Below are positions 29,860-40,570 of a stretch of 64,000 nt of DNA, in pieces. Origin of the DNA: Flammulina velutipes (taxonomy: Eukaryota; Basidiomycota; Agaricomycetes; Agaricales; Physalacriaceae); assembly GCA_011800155.1 (NCBI GenBank), contig CM022376.1, forward strand, positions 2,294,001 through 2,358,000. The letters run 5' to 3'. The notes beneath the pieces were generated by a model. It saw only the letters and a program-made list of their open reading frames with translations, did no database searches and was not told the origin of the DNA. The first letter of the stretch is position 1; each line of letters starts with the position of its first letter. A program made the translations under genes and the position numbers.

Positions 29860-32717
29860 CTAGTAGTTTGACACCGGACTGGGAGCGCGACTGAGTGGTA
29901 TTGAAGCTGATGACGAAGGAGAAGGAGGCATGCTCGCGGGTGGGGCTATTTCCTCGTGAATTGGGGTCATACGGCGAGGAATACCGAAAGCCTCCAACTG
30001 ATCCTTGATTTCTGTCAAACGCGCCAAGCGGTCCGTCAGCCTCACCCTCTCCGCCAACTTTCCGGGACTCTCTGTCAACAATTCTCTGGCACGATCACCG
30101 TCGGAGAGGCTGTCAATGAGCGCTTTGGAAATCTGATGGGGGAGGGGTTCGTGCAGCTCGTTCTCGATAGTGGCAGTGATAGTGTCGATGTGGCGCTGTA
30201 AACGGAGTGATTTAAAAGAGACTCATGGATGAAGATACAAGATGATAGCTTACCTTGTGGGCTACCTGGAAGTACGCCGAGACCTTGGCCATAACATCGA
30301 ACTCAGAGTCAGAGGGAGATGGATTATGGTGATACCTGTCTCTGGATAGCCAGGCGGCTTTCTCTATGGCGAATTGTGGATCAACGGTATGTATCCTATT
30401 CTCCAATTCGATGACCTTCTTGACGATGACAAGAGTTTCAGTTTTGCGGCTCGTCATCTCATTATTGATAATGGAACTTGATTGAGTATTGTCAATAGAC
30501 TGTCGTAGATCGCGCATGGTGGTTCGCATACCTGACATGCTCCTCGAGCGACCGGACGCCGCCAAAATGAGAATGGGCAAGTGCAATGATCCTACGACGC
30601 GAATTTTCGAAGACACTGTCGAAGCAGGAAATAGTCGGTCGCGTCCAGCGTTTCGTGAATCCCTCGACAAGGTCCCTGGTGGCTTCCAGAGGCACCTCAC
30701 CCGGCAAAACCCAAGCGGTGTTCCTAGCGCAAAATGAACTCAAGTTTTCGACATTGACGGGCGCGACTTACTCTTCAATAGATTTCCTGACATCTTCCAA
30801 AGTGAGCCTGTACTGCGACTGGTTCATGATCGGGTCGGTTAGACTGTGCGCACGGCCACCGACGGTGAATATGGGACAGGTCCTCAGAATTTTGTGCCTC
30901 ATGTTGCCGTAGTAACCACGATTCGTCCTGATCATCGTCTTGTGTTCCTTGTTGCAGGTTCCGGCGATCATGTTCTTAAGGTTGGCGTAGAACGCGTTTA
31001 CGAGGAGCAGGACGTGAGTTGTCGCGTTGTCGAGATCGGGAGGGGGGCCGAGGGCATCGAGGTCGTTTTCCGTTTTGTCGATGAGGACGAGGACGCGGTC
31101 GTACATAGCTGGAATGCTGTAATGGGAGGCATGAGTATGAGTTGTACGCACTTGAGGTGGGAAAAGTACCTCTGTTCGAAAAGGGCGAGCAAGAGATGGC
31201 TCATGTAGCTCACGAGGTTGTCGACGCCAAAGCGCGACTTGTCTGGCATGTCTTTCCAAGGTGCGACATCGCGGAGTAACTGCTTCGTCAAAGCACTAGG
31301 TGAAATATTTTGTTTGCGTTGATCGTCGTCGGGGAGGCGCACACAGAAATATCCGTGCTTTAATGGCTCTTTCTCACCCATCAAGACCTTTCGCCAGAAT
31401 TCTCGAGCACCGCTGGCACCGGCGGAAAGCGTGTCAGGCTTGGTCAAGACACCTATGAGTATTAGGAAGGGAGGTTATTCATGTACGAAGAGGCATCGAA
31501 CGCGAAAACTTGCCGATTGTTCTCTCGCCATTTCGATCCATGTCGTCTGAGATTTTCTTCGCCTCTTGCCTGGCCATATCCTCTGTGAGAGACGCATCAG
31601 GCTCTTACAAGCAATACACTACGAAGTACTCACCACACATTGGAATGGCGGTGAGGATAATGGTTTTGGAGCTCTTGATCCTCCGTCGCACCATATCTTG
31701 AAGCATCGCGACTTCAGTGTCCGCCGTCTTGAGAATAAGACCTTGGCAAAGTTAATCAGCGCGACAGGCCACATGAAGTCTATGGCCACCACGGGGACTC
31801 ACCAGGTAAATCGACGAAAGTGAGGTCTGTGAGGTTGGGGCCTCTGATGTTCACGACGATAGTGTCCTCTGAGAACGAAGAGATATCATCCTTGTGCTCC
31901 TCGGCGAAGCGCTTCAGCTCATCGTTGGACTTGCTCAAGAAGAATTCTTTGGGACGGGCGGGGCATAAAATGGCAGCTTGGGCGCGCCGCAAATAAATTT
32001 CGACGTCTTGAGGAGAGGTGAGAGTTACGAAGGGGGTATCGTCATTTTGTCCTTCGTCGTGAAGGAATCGAAGTCCAATGGTGCATGTCCATGGTGTGCC
32101 TTCCGGAGCGCTGACAAGTTTGCATTGCATAGGGCATCTGTTTCCAGTGAGAAGATGTTAGAATGGAGAGAAAGCCTGGAGAGACAGGGAAAGCGTCCCC
32201 TCACCTTGTGCATGTTCCGCTATCGCGAGGAACGGTGATCTAAACCGGGGTCAGTCGGCGGGTTACTGACATGGACAGGCCCTAGTGCGCCAACCTGCGC
32301 CAACGTACCTTTGAGACGGCTTCAATCAGGGAGCTTTTTCCGGCTAAGAAGCAAGAATACATTAGTTCCTAGCGTCCAGACCACAGATGCGCACCAACCT
32401 GACTGTCCTCCAATCACCACGATTTCTGGGAAGTAATTCTCCAGAAAAATTCCCGCGCTGGAAGGCGGCATCAGTCTTCAGATAGATGGGACTTATTACG
32501 GTGCGGGAAGAGAGTACCCTAAATTTTCTAGAGAGTTGTAGAACTCCATAATTTCGCGAGAACGACGGGCGTAGTCGGAGTCGTCGATTGGCGCCCTTTC
32601 TCGGTGCGAAGAGTCGGCAGAGGTCCCATCTGAGCCTGCAGTCGAGGAAGTATTGACATCCTGAACTCCTGTCGAAGTAGTATTACGGCGGAAAGCATTG
32701 CGCCTGAGGTAAGACAT
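29860..32717 (-). CDS. Dynamin-like GTPase
   Basis: Twelve exons (32500-32717, 32399-32457, 32309-32343, 32205-32239, 31803-32137, 31634-31741, 31514-31582, 31170-31452, 30772-31116, 30532-30723, 30254-30476, 29860-30195) encode 745 residues. GTPase motifs: G1 GGQSAGKSS (after residue 85), switch CPMQCKL, G3 DLPG and G4 TKPD. A stalk/middle region follows and a GTPase effector domain lies near residues 640-720. There is no PH or transmembrane segment, as in Mx/Vps1-type soluble dynamins. By family it self-assembles on membranes and uses GTP to remodel them. The disordered N-terminus (about 70 residues) and Pro/Ser-rich tail are typical of the expanded basidiomycete group. The seventh intron (31453-31513) uses a GC donor (GGCAAGT). 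Confidence 0.93.
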
Positions 32718-33945
32718 GGAGAGTTATCTAGTCTGGAAAGTGCGATACTGCGCGAAGACATGCTATATACGTTTGCTGAAGCGCCGTCTACACGTTCGGG
32801 TGTTCTGTGAATAGGTGGGCGCTTAGTGAAGCGGATTCAATGCAGAAGTCGAAGGGCCACGTTTTCTGCTTCTTTCGAGATAGACATCAGCGGTGGTAAT
32901 GTTCAGACGGACTGCCGTTTACCAGAGAGGACTGAGCAGAATCGCGCTACACATGCTGTGGTTGATCACTGTGTGACTGAACATATCGTCAGTCAAAGCG
33001 AACGCTAACAGCCGGATCTGATCGACGGGGAATAACGCCGAAGAAGGAAGGTGCGCCACACCTCGTGTTATCATATCGGAAAATTTAAGGAAGGAAGATG
33101 ATGGATTTTGCATTGAGGCGTGTATATTAGAGTCTGATGCGATGTGCTCAGATAGAGAATGTTGGAACTTGTTGGAAATATGGCGAAATCAGTGCAGATC
33201 TGCTTGTGCGTCAGATCGCTTGGGAGGACCTACTAGGCGGATGTAGCAGGAACTGCATTTTTCATTTATACCTTATTTCAGGAAGAAAAACGAGCAGTAA
33301 ATAGACGTAACAGCGTCTGTTAGCTGCCTTTTAGACGTGGCAGCTGATGATGAGCATGATAGCAGGATTGATCGATTCAAGCCGAGGCTAGCCGAAGACG
33401 CACGCGAATGAACCCCGGGTGTTCCTGTTCTGATCTTACTTCAACTTGCACACGATTCGACGGTCACTCAGCATGCTGGATATGTATCCCGAGTGCACAT
33501 CTATAGTGGCCAGATGCGAACGCTGTTCTATAAGGTTCTTTATTTCAATTCGTGATTATAGGAGACATGTGAGATATTAAACTCTTCCGCGTGTGGAAAT
33601 TGTTTCTTTTGGGCCCGCGGCGCTTCCTCTGTTACTCCTCCTGTCAAAACGCTCTGTCCGAGGTGCCCATCTGAGCCCACACCAGTCAACCACGCAGCCT
33701 CCTGGTAAGCGTAACTGCTTGCAAGGTCGACGGAAGAGCTAAGTTGCGTTCCTCGAGGCTCATCTTCTTGTATCAGGGCCGTCGCCGGACGTACATACCT
33801 CCAATTGCATTGGAAAACGGGCCAAGCGAGGACGCCACCAGTAACAGTAACGCGATCAAATATATTCCGATTTCAAATTCTGATTGCCTGGTCAAATAAA
33901 ACTCTCGAGGTCCCATATGCATCCTTCAGCTCTTGTTCCCCACCA
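32718..33945. other. 1.2-kb divergent intergenic region
   Basis: Lies between the starts of the dynamin-like gene (minus) and the DUF6534 gene (plus). No gene, tRNA or repeat that I can support. Confidence 0.55.
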
Positions 33946-35602
33946 ATGGCGACCATCATGACGCCCGAAGAACACAAAATGGCGGTCTTTCTGCTCGGAC
34001 CATGGGTGAGCATTCACTTGCCGTCGTCCTCTATGTTATCGCTGACATGGAGTAGCTCGTTGGGTGTTTCATGGATATCTTCTTCCAGGGCATCTTGCTC
34101 ACCCAGGTGCGCCCTTCCGTCCGATCTTCTTCGACGCCCTCTAATCTCTCCCCTCATGTTTCTCTAGTTCATAAACTATTGGACTTGGTACCGCGACGAT
34201 AAGCTCAGTCTACGCCTAGCGGTGACAGGATTGATTACTTTGACCACTCTGAAGTCAATCCAGTCATTGTTAGTACCGTTCTCACCTCCCACTTACTACC
34301 AGTCGATTGAACGCTTTTTCCCCCAGTGCCTTGATATGGATAATGGTCATCGACAATTTCCAAGATCTGGAAGGCGCCATCCTCCTCAACTACACAACAT
34401 GGTGGCAGTCAAATAACTCGTTGTTTGTACGCTATGGCCGCTCCTTTCCCAGAGGTTATCCCTTTACTCAACTTTTCTTCCCCAGGTCGCGATCATCGGA
34501 TTCTATGTCCAGATTTACTTCTGCTATCGTTTGCTGGTCATCTCGAAATCATACTACGTCGTCGCCCCATTGTTGTCCCTCTTCATCTTCGCATTCATTG
34601 CACAAGTCATGGCTGTAAGCTTCCTTCCAGTTCATTCATTCGCCTCCTAACCCTCGCCCTCTTCCAGGTAATCTCTATCGTCCGAGCTGCCGCTGGAGAA
34701 ATCGCGGCCATTGAACTGTGGTGTACGTCTTAATTCCCCGAGCGTTGTGATCTGGTTCTTATCTCCTCTGTAGTTGCGGCTCATTTGGGCTCGGTATTCG
34801 GTGAGTGTCGTGATATTTCTTTTGCGTTCTCACGTTTACGTTCGTCGCAGCCGGAGATTTCTTGCTTACCGCCTTGACGGTGTTTTTCTTGATCAGGGCA
34901 AGGAGAAATGTACAATCTCAGTATGCACTTGATCACCTCGTTACCATGCCCTCCTATTGACATCGTACATAGAGCGATTGGTCTGATATCCGCGCTCATT
35001 CGCTTGACGTTCCAGAGCGCCGCGCCTGCTGCCCTCTGGTATGTATTCGTTCGCGTTCCTAGGGAGCGACGTTACTCACTCGGTCCATAGTGCTCTCTTC
35101 AACTTGATTTTCTCTCAAGTCTATAACGGGAACGAGGTCCTCATCTCCACCGCATTCAACCAGATGCTCCCAAAGCTCTACGCCATTTCGATGATGTGGA
35201 CGCTGAACGCTCGCAAGTCGATACGCATGGGATCATCCGGCGGTGGCGTGTCTAGCAACGGTTCGTCGGGCTATCGCAGTGGTGCTCCAGGTACCAAAAA
35301 CAACCGGAAGGTATGCAATCGTTGCGCAGGCGATGTTTCCCATGAAGTTGACATCCATTTCCAGGCGATGGAGAACCATGAGTTGGGCACGTTCGGCAAT
35401 GGAGGTCCAATCCAAGTGAGGACCGTTCAGGAGACAGTCAAACACATTGATGTATGTCGCTGCGTCTCTGCTTGTATCCTCTTTACTGACTGAGCTTCCA
35501 TAGTTCGATGGAACAACAAAGAGCAAGATCGACCAGGATTCTGACTCGGGGATTGGTAGAACAGATGACTATTACTTGTCGAGCAAGGGGTCTGCTGTAT
35601 AA
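33946..35602 (+). CDS. DUF6534-type seven-helix membrane protein
   Basis: Twelve short exons (33946-34005, 34056-34106, 34168-34268, 34327-34426, 34486-34614, 34668-34722, 34774-34800, 34851-34920, 34973-35038, 35091-35310, 35365-35451, 35504-35602) encode 354 residues. About seven hydrophobic helices occur before residue 240, then the segment PKLYAISMMWTLNARKS, characteristic of the basidiomycete DUF6533/6534 plasma-membrane-type proteins, then a disordered Ser/Gly-rich cytosolic tail ending KGSAV. Exon 7 is only 27 bases. The biochemical function of the family is unknown; a receptor-like role is often suggested because of the topology but is not shown. Confidence 0.88.
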
Positions 35603-36042
35603 CTGTGTAAAAGAATGGTGGAGCAACGAAACCTTCCACTCGTTTGTATCGTATGTATGGACTTTTTATCCCTGTTTTTCTTCGTATTCGTTCAAGTTGT
35701 GCGTTACGTGTAGACGCTATCCAAGTTTTGAATAGAAATTGAAACCTTTCACAGGAAATTGCATGGTTTCTTTTGAGGGTGCTAATGCAAGGAGGCCTTT
35801 CCGCAAGCCCAAAGGGATACGTGGCGCACCTTTTGCCGCGTGGCACGTGTGTCACCGTGATGCGTATAACCTTTCAGATCGTACCCTTTGGCCTTTCACA
35901 CTTTCATAGGTCGCTTCTTATGGCTTGACCTCTTTCTGTTTCTTACAAAGGCGCTTATTCTCAGGCGCATCATGACAACACCGTCTAATATAAAGCTCAA
36001 CGTTTAGTATCGTTGAGTTCTACATTTTCTTCATTCCTTATC
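35603..36042. promoter_or_regulatory. Intergenic region with TATA promoter of the 185-residue gene
   Basis: TATAAA at 35989-35994, 49 bases before the ATG at 36043; this spacing is the same as for the small gene at 29259. No other feature seen. Confidence 0.5.
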
Positions 36043-36652
36043 ATGGTTCTCATGCCTGCTCAACGGTCAGGACCTACTGTGGTAAGCCGACAGATACGCT
36101 CCAGGATTGAGCTTATCAATGAATCCGTACGTCGCTCTTGACATGTAACTGATGTATATAACCTGACAACAATGACAGAGCTCTAATGCCACTGCTGCAC
36201 GTTCACGTGCTCGACATCTCAAGCGCAAACTCAAGAAATCGCCGTCGAAGGGTTCACTACGACCCTCTAGACGACCACACAAAGATCATCCGTGTTATTT
36301 GATGGATGTTGACATTCCCCTTTCGATGTGGTCGTCTTTTTGGATCTTTGAGGACGATGTTCCTCGTTCAGAGGAGACCGAGTATGAAGACGAAGATCTG
36401 TGTATACCGTCCGTGCCCGAGGTGGAGTATGTAGAGTCTCTAGCTGCGATGCTGGCGAGGTGTGTCGGTTTTCATGACATGCCCGGTCCATCATCTGTGG
36501 CGCTCAGGGAGGCACTGTTTATATCTGGGGAGAGCGACGAGTCGGAAGATGATGAGGACCCCGTACGATATGATCACCCTGCATTCTTTTCGACGACATA
36601 CGAGGATCCACCCCTCATTAGAGAGATGCAGAGCCTCTCGATTACAGGCTGA
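36043..36652 (+). CDS. Hypothetical protein with basic N-half and acidic C-half
   Basis: Two exons (36043-36126, 36179-36652; 52-bp GT-AG intron) encode 185 residues. Residues 1-75 are basic (SRARHLKRKLKKSPSK near 35-50), a plausible nuclear localisation signal. From residue 80 on the chain is strongly acidic, with EETEYEDEDL and GESDESEDDED runs. A TATA element is well placed upstream. No catalytic motif, signal peptide or membrane segment. I do not recognise the family; basic-plus-acidic layout is compatible with a small transcriptional or chromatin-associated protein, but that is speculation. Confidence 0.65.
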
Positions 36653-37037
36653 TATCGACGCGTCTACTTGTGCGTTTCTTGTATACCCATGCGACGTGGT
36701 TTGGTCTCATTATGTCTACAACCGTTTTTCTTATCCAATGTTGTAGCCCTTAGTTATCTTTTGTTGACTTCGTACGGTATTGCTTGGATTTGGTAGATTA
36801 CAGTGTAGTACTTTGGCATCGAATACATGTTGAATTCAATGGACTGAACTCAAGAACAACCGCGACGTGCACACGATTGGCTGGATATATGTGGTGTGGT
36901 GATCTTTATGTGGCAACTTGTCCCAAACGTCAGCGCTTCAGTATGATTCTATCAGACCGGTACTAGTACTAGTAGAGAACTACTGAACTACTAGTACTAG
37001 TAGGTAACGGGGACTGTGCTTTGTTTCCTGGGTTACT
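36653..37037. other. Intergenic region
   Basis: Separates the convergent ends of the 185-residue gene and the peptide gene on the minus strand. Its only notable feature is the perfect inverted repeat at 36961-37002, listed separately. Confidence 0.55.
36961..37002. repeat. Perfect 15-bp inverted repeat, possible terminator
   Basis: TACTAGTACTAGTAG and its exact reverse complement CTACTAGTACTAGTA, separated by 12 bases. The arms are themselves built of TACTAG steps. It sits between two convergent genes, so it could fold in the 3' ends of both transcripts. Confidence 0.6.
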
Positions 37038-37310
37038 TCAGCCACACGAGGCGTACTACAAAACGTGCGCGTCAGAATCCGCTTCACTCATACTGGACTA
37101 CCACGTGCATACCTGGCAGCACTTGCGTGAGGTTTCCCGGGCCGTTTGGGCCACAATCGTAAAGGTAGCTGGATCCAGTGTCTATTGTAAGAATAATCAA
37201 CAGTGGTAGAGGGTACACACGCATCCACGCTTGGTAAGCTTTCCGGCCTCTTCAGCGAGGGGAGTGGCGGCTGCGAGGGGAGCGAGGAGGGCGAAGAGCT
37301 GGATTCGCAT
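37038..37310 (-). CDS. Kex2-type secreted peptide precursor, diverged paralogue
   Basis: Three exons on the minus strand (37221-37310, 37113-37181, 37038-37055) encode 58 residues. The N-terminus is a signal peptide (MRIQLFALLAPLAAATP) followed by a short pro-region ending in KR, the Kex2 site. It is a paralogue of 39150-39445 with the same two intron positions and a last exon of five codons ending in a Cys motif. In the middle exon the DNA still matches the paralogue but in another frame: an upstream net shift is cancelled by a one-base insertion near GGGAAACC. So about 17 mature residues are new while RKCCQ and the final Cys are kept. Either a rapidly changing peptide or a decaying copy. 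Confidence 0.6.
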
Positions 37311-37841
37311 GTTGATGATGAGATAGTACAGGTGTCTGAGGGAGGCTGATGAGAGTCCGGTGAGAACCAGCAGCCTTCCTATACGTTTTCCTGTGTGGAG
37401 CTGCAGCAACGCTCAGGCGCTGAACGCGAAGTGGAGAACTAGAAATACCGCCTCAGACCGCCCGAAAAAACAAACATTGATACCATTGTGCCTCGAGTTC
37501 AAAACGGTTCGAGAGGTCATGGAAGCGCCAAGGATAACTAGACATGGTCCAGCTAGACCGACGAGAAAGGAAGGACATGACGAGATTTCGCAGATTGGGT
37601 CGCGCTAGAGAAAATGAGCACATCCGTGGGCGGGGGAACACGATCGTAGTGCTCGCCTTTTTCTGACAGTAAAATCTGGCATAAGGAATGCTTGTACAGA
37701 CGGCTCAGTACTATCACCTCCCATTTCGCTCAGATTGAGTACCGCTCGACCAAGGGCATTGTACCAGCATTGAAGCAGGAAGTCCTCAAAGGTAGGAGAA
37801 CACACTCAAAAGACGCATCTTCGCACGTTGAAGAACAGCAT
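37311..37841. other. Intergenic region between peptide gene and prefoldin gene
   Basis: Upstream region of the minus-strand peptide gene and the 3' side of the minus-strand prefoldin gene. No further gene supported. Confidence 0.55.
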
Positions 37842-38464
37842 CTATGATTTCGCGATCTGTGTCTCTTCCTGTAGTTTTTTCTGCATTAGCTGTACCAACA
37901 TCTCCATGTTCTCTCTCTTCTTGCCTATCGTCTCTTCTAGCTTCGCGAGATTTCCGTTGAGATAGTCGACTTTGCTGTTGTAGTGTTTGATCGCGTCTGG
38001 GTAGGACTGCCAAAGTAAGACGATGAGGATGGATGCAATCGTTCGGAGGAAATCAGACGCGCCTTTTGAACGTAGTAGCCAGTGCCAATGTCGACGACAA
38101 CGCTGTCGGTATTGTGTATCTTACCAGGGACGTATAGCGAATTGGTGAGAGGAACGAGGACAGATTTCGATTGGCCTGTGGATCAAGCGTTAAACAGCTC
38201 TGCGCATTGAGTTGCGTTAGGAAAACGCGCACCTTTGCTCTGACTGAGTTCTCCTACGTTCTCTATGCACGATTTGAACTTGACTTGTGCTGATTTGAGC
38301 TGCGCAAAGGACGAAGTAAAGTGGTTCAACTCCTACTGGCGACATTAGTAGCGAAATCCAAGCAATACAGCGATGCGTACCTCCTCAAGCTGTTTCTTGA
38401 CATCGGCCAGCTGCGACAAATTCAAGTCTCCGACGTTCACCTGTTGAGTAGAAGCATCTGCCAT
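37842..38464 (-). CDS. GIM5: Prefoldin subunit 5
   Basis: Four exons (38381-38464, 38233-38332, 38063-38175, 37842-38006) encode 153 residues, the normal prefoldin-5 length. Prefoldin is the hexameric cytosolic cochaperone that hands unfolded actin and tubulin to the CCT chaperonin. The N-terminal helix (LADVKKQLEEELNHFTSSFAQLKSAQ) and C-terminal helix (from AIKHYNSKVDYL) are the coiled-coil tentacle. Between them lies the beta-hairpin hallmark ILVPLT-type SVLVPLTNSLYVPGK and VDIGTGYYV. The third intron (38007-38062) must use a GC donor (AAAAG|GCGCGT), since no GT donor keeps the frame. Confidence 0.93.
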
Positions 38465-39149
38465 TTTCGTGTTGGCTGTCAGAGGGAAAGAGTGATCGAG
38501 TTACGTAACACCGAGGACGCCACACGAGCGTGTCGAGAGGGATGTCATTTGGTAAATACTACATAGTGGTACAGGCCGCTGACCACCGTGTGACTCAGAC
38601 TGTCTTTCCCCATATTATACAAAGCACTTCGCTTAAAGATTCATCATCCCGTGAGCGCGAACTCCAAGCATCGTGACTATTTCGTTTCAGCGCTCATATA
38701 CACTCGCCGTGCTCTCCCTTCTCGCTTCACATAAATATCTATCGTAAACTCATTCTAAAAAATTTGTGCCGTGTATATATGTATAGGATAAGTAGGTGGC
38801 GCAGGTAGAGGGTTCCATTCGCCTTAGAGCACTATAAAACTTGGTCACGGTACAATACTACTAAAATAAAGCATCCGTACTTCTTACCAGGTGATCGCGC
38901 TTATATCCCTTCCTCCTACATATCATTGTTCGGTGTAACGTCAGCCATCCCCGATGATGATGTTAATGAATGCAGATCTGGGCGATCATCGTAACATCGC
39001 ACTTGGACGCAACCTACCGGAGCGTCCATGTAGGCTAGAGCGTCAGCCTGAGCGCCCGGCAATTCGACGTCGAACACGTATAAAAGGCCTCTTCATTCAG
39101 ACGAAATAATCATCAGCCTCACAGACTGTACTCGAGCTCCAACTTAAAC
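38465..39149 (+). promoter_or_regulatory. Intergenic region with TATA promoter of the six-Cys peptide gene
   Basis: TATAAAA at 39079-39085, about 65 bases before the ATG at 39150, with a CA-rich leader. The part next to 38464 should hold the prefoldin promoter. Nothing else supported. Confidence 0.5.
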
Positions 39150-39445
39150 ATGCAAATCAAACTCTTCACCATCGTCTTCGCCGCTCTCACAGCCCTCGCG
39201 GTCGCCACTCCTCTCAACGAGGCTGCGGAGTTGACCAAGCGCAGCTGTGTATGTACCCATTTTTGTGGGGTATAGACCTATGCTAACTACGTTTTGTAGA
39301 TCTGGGTCTCCAGCTGCGACGGTAGCTACCCCTACGACTGTGGACCCAACGGTCCGGGAACTGCCCGCAAGTGCTGCCAAGTAAATGCGCCACGCTTGTC
39401 GGAACGATCTTCTGACGCTTTATACAGTTCCGCTCTTGCGCCTAA
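39150..39445 (+). CDS. Secreted six-cysteine peptide precursor with Kex2 site
   Basis: Three exons (39150-39248, 39300-39380, 39428-39445) encode 65 residues. Signal peptide MQIKLFTIVFAALTALAVATP, a short pro-segment NEAAELT, then KR (Kex2 cleavage). The predicted mature peptide is 34 residues with six cysteines in the pattern C-x5-C-x7-C-x10-CC-x4-C, so three disulphides are likely. The small last exon supplies the sixth cysteine, which supports the model. A TATA box is well placed. Fungal peptides of this type may be signalling, antimicrobial or effector-like; I do not recognise this one. Paralogue at 37038-37310. Confidence 0.8.
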
Positions 39446-40570
39446 AGTAGGGGACACTACTTACCAGAAGGATTCCGTATTGCATTGCCTGTTCATGTAT
39501 CACAAGGGCTGTGTTGAGTAAAGGATTGCTGTGTCACAAAGACTTGCTCTCAGTCAAGGCCATGGCGGTTGAAGTACTTACCTCCAAGTTGCGCCACACA
39601 TCGATTTGTTTGACCAAATCAATATCCCTCCTTCCTGAGAATCAAAATCGCACACGTGAGCTCTGACTTACAATCTTTCAAGCATTTCTTACACGCAAAC
39701 AGCTATACGGGACGTCCTGAGGCGTCTACACTTTGAAAGTCGAAGTTAACCCCTCTGGGAATAAGCATTTGATCGATCGATCATGATCTACACCTATGAA
39801 TCTTTGCGGTCTTCAAACTAAATTTGAACCAGTTAACGACGATGCATGCATCCAAGCCACTCGCAGATGTTTATTCTCAACAGCTTACAGCCATCAGCAA
39901 ACTCACGACGCAAGGGCTACAGGGTAAGCTTTCTCTATCACTTATGCACGGCGTCGATATTCATTCTCCACAGATCGGTCGTCGAGCCGTAATTAAATAC
40001 GTCGAGCGCATGTACACTCTCCCAAAAGGCCTCAAACCGTAAATTACACGCCTCCCAAGTTCGTCTACGGATGGCTACGTATACTATCCAACGATGACAT
40101 CTGCGCTATCATCGAGAGGTACCACCCTCATTGCCTCATGATTGGCAATAAATATGACGAGGACCACATCGACAAAGCCAGACAGGGTAGGAGTCGTGGA
40201 CGTGGTTGAATACTCTTATGAGGCGTTGATAGTTACTGACTCCTACGAGAATGGGAGCGAGTTGCCGCCCAACGATGTCCTTCATAACCCTACATTGACC
40301 ATGATCGTTCAAGGGAGATGCGTCGTATTTACAGGCGGAAGAACGGGGAACTTCAGGCGACAACGGCCTTCTGAATATCTTCATCGCAATGCGCCATAAT
40401 TATTCGGAACGCTGATAATTTCCGCCAAGGAAAATATGGATGAAGGAGGCTGTTGGTATACAGTGAATTACACGACTATTACTTTTCTTGCGTTCTAGGT
40501 ATCTACTATGGTACCTGCGAGTGGTCATTAAGCGGTCCAATTCTTACATTCATTCGATGCCGAGCATCTC
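39446..40570. other. 1.1-kb region without a supported gene
   Basis: Contains 3' sequence of the peptide gene. Around 39840-40400 there is a patch of longer open stretches in shifting frames that looks like an eroded coding sequence, with no recognisable motif. I could not build an exon chain. Confidence 0.4.

Noticed and set aside
39840..40400. Possible gene between the peptide gene and the transporter
   Set aside because: Open stretches change frame without usable splice sites and no conserved motif; treated as eroded sequence.
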